Below are positions 59,837 through 64,000 of a DNA stretch of 64,000 bases, piece by piece. Origin of the DNA: Gryllotalpicola protaetiae (GTDB taxonomy: Bacteria; Actinomycetota; Actinomycetes; Actinomycetales; Microbacteriaceae); NCBI RefSeq assembly GCF_003627055.1, contig NZ_CP032624.1, positions 1 to 64,000 of the forward strand. Direction: 5' to 3'. The translations under genes and the position numbers were made by a program. Numbering within the stretch: position 1 is the first letter of the stretch; each line of letters opens with the position of its first letter. The notes below the pieces were generated by a model, which was not told the origin of the DNA, made no database searches, and saw only the letters and a program-made list of their open reading frames with translations.

Positions 59837-60664
59837 TTACGCGCCGACCTTGAAGCGGGCGAAACCGGTCAGCGTCAGGCCGGCGGCCTGCGCGACCTTC
59901 GCCACGGTCTGCGAGTTGTCCTTCGCGTAGTCCTGCTCGAGCAGGGCGACCTGCTTGTAGTAGGCGCCCAGGCGACCCTCGACGATCTTCGGAAGGATCG
60001 CCTCGGGCTTGCCCTCCTGGCGGGAGATCTCCTCGACGATGCGGCGCTCGCCCGCGACCTTGTCGGCCGGCACGTCATCGCGCGTGAGGTAGTCGGGGTT
60101 CGCGAACGAGATGTGCTGGGCGATGCTGCGGGCCGTCTCCTCGTCGGAGCCGGTGTACGCGACGACCACGCCGACCTGCGGCGGCAGATCCTTCGAGGTC
60201 TTGTGCAGATAGATCGAGAACGCGTCGCCGGTCAGGTAGGACAGGCGGCGCAGCACGATCTTCTCGCCGATGACGGCTGCCTCGTCGTCGATGACCTCGG
60301 CGACGGTCTTCGTCGCGGCGGGGGCGGCGAGCGCCTCCTCCAGAGACTTGGCGTCGGCGAGGACGATCGCCTCGAGCACGCCGTCTGCCAGCGCGATGAA
60401 CTTGTCGTTCTTCGCGACGAAGTCGGTCTCGCACGCGAGCTCGATGAGCCACGCCTCTTCGCCCTTCGCGCGAGCGGCCACGAGGCCCTCGCTCGTCGAA
60501 CGGTCGGCGCGCTTGGCGTTGCCCTTTGCGCCCTTCAGACGCAGGATCTCGGTCGCCTTCTCGAGGTCGCCGTCGGCCTCCTCGAGCGCCTTCTTGGTGT
60601 CGACCATGCCCGTGCCGAGCTGCTCACGCAGCGCCTTGATGTCGGCGATGCTGATGGTTGCCAT
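59837..60664 (-). CDS. tsf: elongation factor Ts
   Basis: A 275-residue guanine-nucleotide exchange factor for EF-Tu. The UBA-like N-terminus contains LREQLGTGMVDTKKALEEAD and the core has ETDFVAKNDKF, the EF-Tu contact. Length fits the bacterial family. Follows rpsB by 55 bp. Confidence 0.97.
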   Translation of the reverse strand: MATISIADIKALREQLGTGMVDTKKALEEADGDLEKATEILRLKGAKGNAKRADRSTSEGLVAARAKGEEAWLIELACETDFVAKNDKFIALADGVLEAIVLADAKSLEEALAAPAATKTVAEVIDDEAAVIGEKIVLRRLSYLTGDAFSIYLHKTSKDLPPQVGVVVAYTGSDEETARSIAQHISFANPDYLTRDDVPADKVAGERRIVEEISRQEGKPEAILPKIVEGRLGAYYKQVALLEQDYAKDNSQTVAKVAQAAGLTLTGFARFKVGA

Positions 60665-60719
60665 TCTGCTGGAACTCCCTGTTGTGAGTGTTGTGAGCGG
60701 TGTGACGGAGTGCGGAGTC

Positions 60720-61556
60720 TTACTCGGCGCTGGCGGCCGGCTCGGCGTCCGCGACCTTGGCGGTCTCGGCGCTCGACTGCGCGGGCGTCGCCTCGTCGGT
60801 CTCGCCGGCGTTCAGCAGCTCCTGCTCCCACTCGGCGAGCGGCTCGGCCTCTTCGCCCTCGGTCTGACCGTGCTTGGACATAAGGCCCTCGGCGGCGGCG
60901 TCGGCGATGATGCGCGTGAGCAGCGCGACCGAGCGGATCGCGTCGTCGTTGCCCGGGATCGGGAAGTTGACCTCGTCGGGGTCGCAGTTCGTGTCGAGGA
61001 TGCCGACCACCGGGATGCCGAGCTTCTTCGCCTCGTCGATGGCGAGGTGCTCCTTCTTGGTGTCGACGACCCAGATCGCGCTCGGAGTCTTCGTCAGGTT
61101 GCGGATGCCGCCGAGCGACTTGTGCAGCTTGTCGAGCTCGCGCTTCTTGATCAGCAGCTCCTTCTTGGTGAAGCCGCTGGTGTTGCCCTCGAAGTCCAGC
61201 TCCTCGAGCTCCTTCATGCGGGCGAGGCGCTTCGAGACGGTGCTGAAGTTGGTGAGCAGGCCGCCGAGCCAGCGCTGGTTGACGTAGGGCTGGCCGACGC
61301 GCGTCGCCTGCTCGGCGATCGCCTGCTGCGCCTGCTTCTTGGTGCCGACGAAGAGGATGCTGCCGCCGTGGGAGACGGTCTCCTTCACGAAGTCGTACGC
61401 CTTGTCGATGTAGGTGAGCGACTGCTGAAGGTCGATGATGTAGGAGCCGGAGCGCTCGGTGAGGATGAAGCGCTTCATCTTCGGGTTCCAGCGGCGGGTC
61501 TGGTGTCCGAAGTGGACACCGCTGTCGAGCAGCTGGCGCATGGTGACGACGGCCAT
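60720..61556 (-). CDS. rpsB: 30S ribosomal protein S2
   Basis: A 278-residue protein from ATG 61556, ribosome-binding site AAAGGAACG. The core has [36 protein letters not shown] and [20 protein letters not shown]. The C-terminal 45 residues are an acidic, Ala/Glu-rich extension common in actinobacteria. A 7-bp hairpin (CACCCCG/CGGGGTG) lies in the leader near 61685-61703. Confidence 0.97.
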   Translation of the reverse strand: MAVVTMRQLLDSGVHFGHQTRRWNPKMKRFILTERSGSYIIDLQQSLTYIDKAYDFVKETVSHGGSILFVGTKKQAQQAIAEQATRVGQPYVNQRWLGGLLTNFSTVSKRLARMKELEELDFEGNTSGFTKKELLIKKRELDKLHKSLGGIRNLTKTPSAIWVVDTKKEHLAIDEAKKLGIPVVGILDTNCDPDEVNFPIPGNDDAIRSVALLTRIIADAAAEGLMSKHGQTEGEEAEPLAEWEQELLNAGETDEATPAQSSAETAKVADAEPAASAE

Positions 61557-61719
61557 GATCGTTCCTTTGTTCTTGAGGTTGATGATCCTGGTGCCCGACA
61601 CGCTCCCGCCCGCGACCGGCTGAGCCGGCGTGGGACCTTGGGGAGTTGTGCCGCCGACCGGACGCCGGCAGATGGGCACGCGTAGTCACCCCGACGAGCG
61701 GGGTGCGGTCAAAAGTCTA

Positions 61720-63189
61720 TCAGTTCGTCGAGCGCAATTCGGGATGCCGCTTGAGGAACAGGTCCTCGGTGTGCTCGAGCGCGACGCCCTTCGTCTCGGG
61801 CACGCGGAAGAACACGAAGAAGAACGACAGGGCGGCGAACACGGCGTAGATCGTGTACGTCCATGGCAGCGACCACGCCGACAGCGGCGGGAACGTCTCG
61901 GAGATGATGAAGTTCGCGATCCACTGAGCTGCGGCCGCGACGCCGAGCGCGCGGGCGCGGATGCGGCTGGGGAAGATCTCGCCGAGCAACACCCACACGA
62001 GCGGACCCCAGGTGGCGCCGAACGCGATGATGAAGACGTTCGCCGACACCACCGAGACGACGGCCCATCCGGTGGGCAGGCTGAGCTGGCCGTCATGCAG
62101 GGTGGCGAAGCTGAACGCCACCGCCTCCAGGCCGAGCGGGATGGCCATGCCGACAGAGCCGATGAGCAGCAGGATGCGGCGGCCGATGCGGTCGACGAGC
62201 GCGATCGCGATGAAGGTCACCAGCACGTTGATGATTCCGCTGATCACGCTCAGCAGGAAGGCGTGATCGCCGAGCCCGACCGCCGTCCACAGCGAGTTCG
62301 AGTAGTAGAAGACGACGTTGATGCCAACGAACTGCTGGAACACCGACAGGATGATGCCGACCCAGACGATCGGGTGCAGCCCGAACGACGGTCCGCGCAG
62401 CGTCGCGTTGGCGTTCTTCTTGTCTTCGGCGATCGCCTTCTCGATGTCGGCGACGGCTCCCTCGACCTCGTCCTTCGGCACGATCGTCTCGAAGACCCCG
62501 CGCGCCTCGTCGCGCTTGCCGACCAGCAGCAGGTACCGCGGTGACTCCGGCACCCGCAGCGCGAGATAGCCGTAGACGATCGCCGGGATGACGCCGACGA
62601 TGAACATCCACCGCCAGGCGCCGAGGTTGAACCAGAGCGCCGCGGTGGCCTCATTGCCCGCCGCGCTGTTCAGGATGAAGTCCGACAGCAGCGCGACGAA
62701 GATACCGATGGTGATGGCGAGCTGCTGCAGCGAGGCAAGGCCGCCGCGCACGCTCTTGGGCGCCACCTCGCCGATATAGGCCGGCGCGATCACCGAGGCG
62801 ATGCCGATGCCGAGACCGCCGATCACGCGCCAGAATCCGAGGTCCCACACCGTCTGCGCGAGACCTGCCCCGATGGCGCTGACGAAGAACAGGATCGCGC
62901 CGAGCAGCATGACCCTCGGCCTGCCCCAACGGTCCGCGATGGACCCGGCGATCCAGGCGCCGGCTGCCGAGCCGAGCAGCGCGATCGCGACGACGAAGCC
63001 CTTGACGAAGTCCTCAGCGGGCCCCGAGACGGCCGGCGCCACGATCTCTTTGCCGATCGCGTCGACCGCTCCGTTGATGACGGATGAGTCGAAACCGAAT
63101 AGGAAGCCGCCGACCGCTGCGGCGATTGCAAGGCCGGTGACCCTGCGGCGGAACCTCGGATCGATCTGCTCGATTTGCCCGACTGACAT
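61720..63189 (-). CDS. sugar porter-type MFS transporter
   Basis: A 489-residue, 12-span transporter of the sugar porter family. Signatures: GGFLFGFDSSVINGAV, ADRWGRPRVMLLGA, PESPRYLLLVGKRDEA, QQFVGINVVFYYSN, DRIGRRILLLIGSVG and the terminal PETKG. Probably a proton-sugar symporter; substrate unknown. It lies upstream of rpsB on the same strand and is divergent from the M23-like gene. Confidence 0.93.
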   Translation of the reverse strand: MSVGQIEQIDPRFRRRVTGLAIAAAVGGFLFGFDSSVINGAVDAIGKEIVAPAVSGPAEDFVKGFVVAIALLGSAAGAWIAGSIADRWGRPRVMLLGAILFFVSAIGAGLAQTVWDLGFWRVIGGLGIGIASVIAPAYIGEVAPKSVRGGLASLQQLAITIGIFVALLSDFILNSAAGNEATAALWFNLGAWRWMFIVGVIPAIVYGYLALRVPESPRYLLLVGKRDEARGVFETIVPKDEVEGAVADIEKAIAEDKKNANATLRGPSFGLHPIVWVGIILSVFQQFVGINVVFYYSNSLWTAVGLGDHAFLLSVISGIINVLVTFIAIALVDRIGRRILLLIGSVGMAIPLGLEAVAFSFATLHDGQLSLPTGWAVVSVVSANVFIIAFGATWGPLVWVLLGEIFPSRIRARALGVAAAAQWIANFIISETFPPLSAWSLPWTYTIYAVFAALSFFFVFFRVPETKGVALEHTEDLFLKRHPELRSTN

Positions 63190-63310
63190 CGCGTGTTCCC
63201 CTCTCTCTAGAGACACTCTTTCCCTCCACAGGCGTCCGCCGCAACGGATTGCGCACAGAAGGCCTGTTCGTGTCGGGAATTCATCGCGCCCGTCTGCGAA
63301 CCTGTCCGCC

Positions 63311-63811
63311 ATGCTGACCGCCAAGATCGCAGCGGCCGCGGTGCTCGCTGCGGCCCTCGCACTGAGTCCCGCCCGCGCGGCGAGCTCCGAGGCTGGTTCG
63401 GGCGCCCGCTGGCGATGGCCGACGGTTCCCCCGGGCGCGGTCGTGCAGGCGTTCGTGGCGCCTGCGAGCCCCTACGCCGCAGGCCATCGCGGCCTCGACC
63501 TCGCCGCCTCGCCTGGGCAGGCCGTAGTCGCGCCGGCGGCCGCGACGGTGCAGTTCGCCGGGATTGTCGTCGACCGCCCCGTCGTGACGCTGCGCGTCGA
63601 CGACCATGTGCTGCTGAGCTTCGAGCCTGTGGCCTCCGAGGTTCCCGTGGGCGCGACGGTCGAGGCCGGTCAGCGCGTGGGCGCTGTCGCTCGCGGGGGC
63701 CACTGCGACGGCAGCTGCCTGCACGTGGGCGTCCGCATCGACGGCGACTACGTGTCGCCGCTGCTCTTCTTCGCCGGCATCCCGCCGGCCGTCCTGCTGC
63801 CGTTCGAGTGA
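63311..63811 (+). CDS. secreted M23-like (LytM) peptidase-fold protein
   Basis: A 166-residue protein from ATG 63311. A signal peptide (about 1-24, AAAAVLAAALALSPARAASS) precedes a LytM-type domain with HRGLDLAASPGQAVVAPAAA, then VEAGQRVGAVARGG and CLHVGVRIDGDYVSP. The H-x-x-x-D ligands are present. The usual HxH of the third motif reads CLHVGVR, so only one His remains, as in degenerate LytM activators of other hydrolases. It may be catalytically inactive. Confidence 0.85.
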   Translation: MLTAKIAAAAVLAAALALSPARAASSEAGSGARWRWPTVPPGAVVQAFVAPASPYAAGHRGLDLAASPGQAVVAPAAATVQFAGIVVDRPVVTLRVDDHVLLSFEPVASEVPVGATVEAGQRVGAVARGGHCDGSCLHVGVRIDGDYVSPLLFFAGIPPAVLLPFE

Positions 63812-63815
63812 CCCG

Positions 63816-64000
63816 CTAGGCGCGCGGGTGCGCCTGGGCGTAGCTCTGCTTCAGCCGCTCGACCGAGACGTGGGTGTAGATCTGCGTCGTGCCCAGGCTC
63901 GCGTGCCCGAGCAGCTCCTGAACCGCGCGCAGGTCGGCGCCGCCGTCGAGCAAGTGCGTGGCGGCCGTGTGCCGCAGCGTGTGCGGGCCGCGGGGGCCTC
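63816..64000 (-). CDS. xerC: tyrosine recombinase XerC, C-terminal end (partial)
   Basis: The last 60 codons of a tyrosine recombinase, cut by the window edge. It contains [20 protein letters not shown] (catalytic His-x-x-Arg), the [18 protein letters not shown] box and the nucleophile Tyr. The terminal [16 protein letters not shown] fits XerC/XerD. Housekeeping dimer resolution is the likely role. Confidence 0.93.
   Translation of the reverse strand, partial: GPRGPHTLRHTAATHLLDGGADLRAVQELLGHASLGTTQIYTHVSVERLKQSYAQAHPRA

Noticed and set aside
63816-64000. XerC-like gene as a sign of an integrative element
   Set aside because: It sits beside ordinary genes (M23-like, rpsB operon) and matches housekeeping XerC/D. 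It is also cut by the window edge.

Overview
The window is high-GC DNA, densely packed with genes on both strands. GTG starts are frequent, start/stop overlaps of the ATGA and TGATG type are common, and the gene content is actinobacterial: rpsB-tsf-pyrH-frr-cdsA-divIVA order, mnmA beside a cysteine desulfurase, GlgE-type glycogen metabolism, a DosR-like regulator, an ECF42 sigma factor and a YkoEDC thiamine transporter. My inference is a Microbacteriaceae-like actinobacterium. No rRNA, CRISPR array or complete prophage is visible.

Layout. (1) 0-7.5 kb: a signalling pair (roadblock-like protein and a GAF-SpoIIE phosphatase broken by one frameshift), an HNH gene, tRNA-Arg, a thioredoxin-like gene, oligoribonuclease, tRNA-His, a phosphoribosyltransferase, and a DosR-like block (universal stress protein, DosR-box-like site, hypothetical gene, orphan response regulator), then an amine-oxidase-like flavoprotein and a small metallopeptidase. 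(2) 7.5-11.3 kb: a TPP-riboswitch-controlled ECF transporter (ykoE-ykoD-ykoC) with a P-loop kinase overlapping its last gene. (3) 11.3-15.15 kb: a GerW-like protein and an EEP-family protein, then an accessory patch with a decayed IS5-family element, a transposase remnant, and two genes for secreted proteins bracketed by a 66-bp direct repeat that ends at the dinB stop codon. (4) 15.1-26 kb: dinB, aldo/keto reductase, a MinD/ParA-like ATPase, a YidC paralogue, lipid-CoA genes and small membrane proteins, and a large methyltransferase. (5) 25.9-28.4 kb: an ECF42 sigma factor with two YCII/DGPF proteins and a 5'-truncated VOC gene jammed against gatB. (6) 28.4-37.8 kb: gatCAB, a VapBC-type pair, ligA, mnmA, cysteine desulfurase. 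(7) 37.8-49.5 kb: a glycogen block with glgX, two phosphorylases of different types, glgE and glgB. (8) 49.5-57.4 kb: envelope, division and chaperone-like genes. (9) 57.4-64 kb: cdsA, frr, pyrH, tsf, rpsB, a sugar porter, an M23-like peptidase and the 3' end of xerC.

How the parts work together. The glycogen genes cover branching (GlgB), chain extension from maltose-1-phosphate (GlgE), debranching (GlgX) and phosphorolysis (two GlgP types). gatCAB supplies Gln-tRNA by transamidation. MnmA and the cysteine desulfurase supply tRNA thiolation. rpsB-tsf-pyrH-frr is a translation and nucleotide core. The most unusual items are the repeat-bracketed secreted-protein cassette, the DosR-box-like site beside a DosR-like orphan regulator, the YCII-like tail on the ECF42 sigma factor, the 638-residue membrane protein with an internal lipobox, and a recurrent GGATGCC/GGCATCC word.
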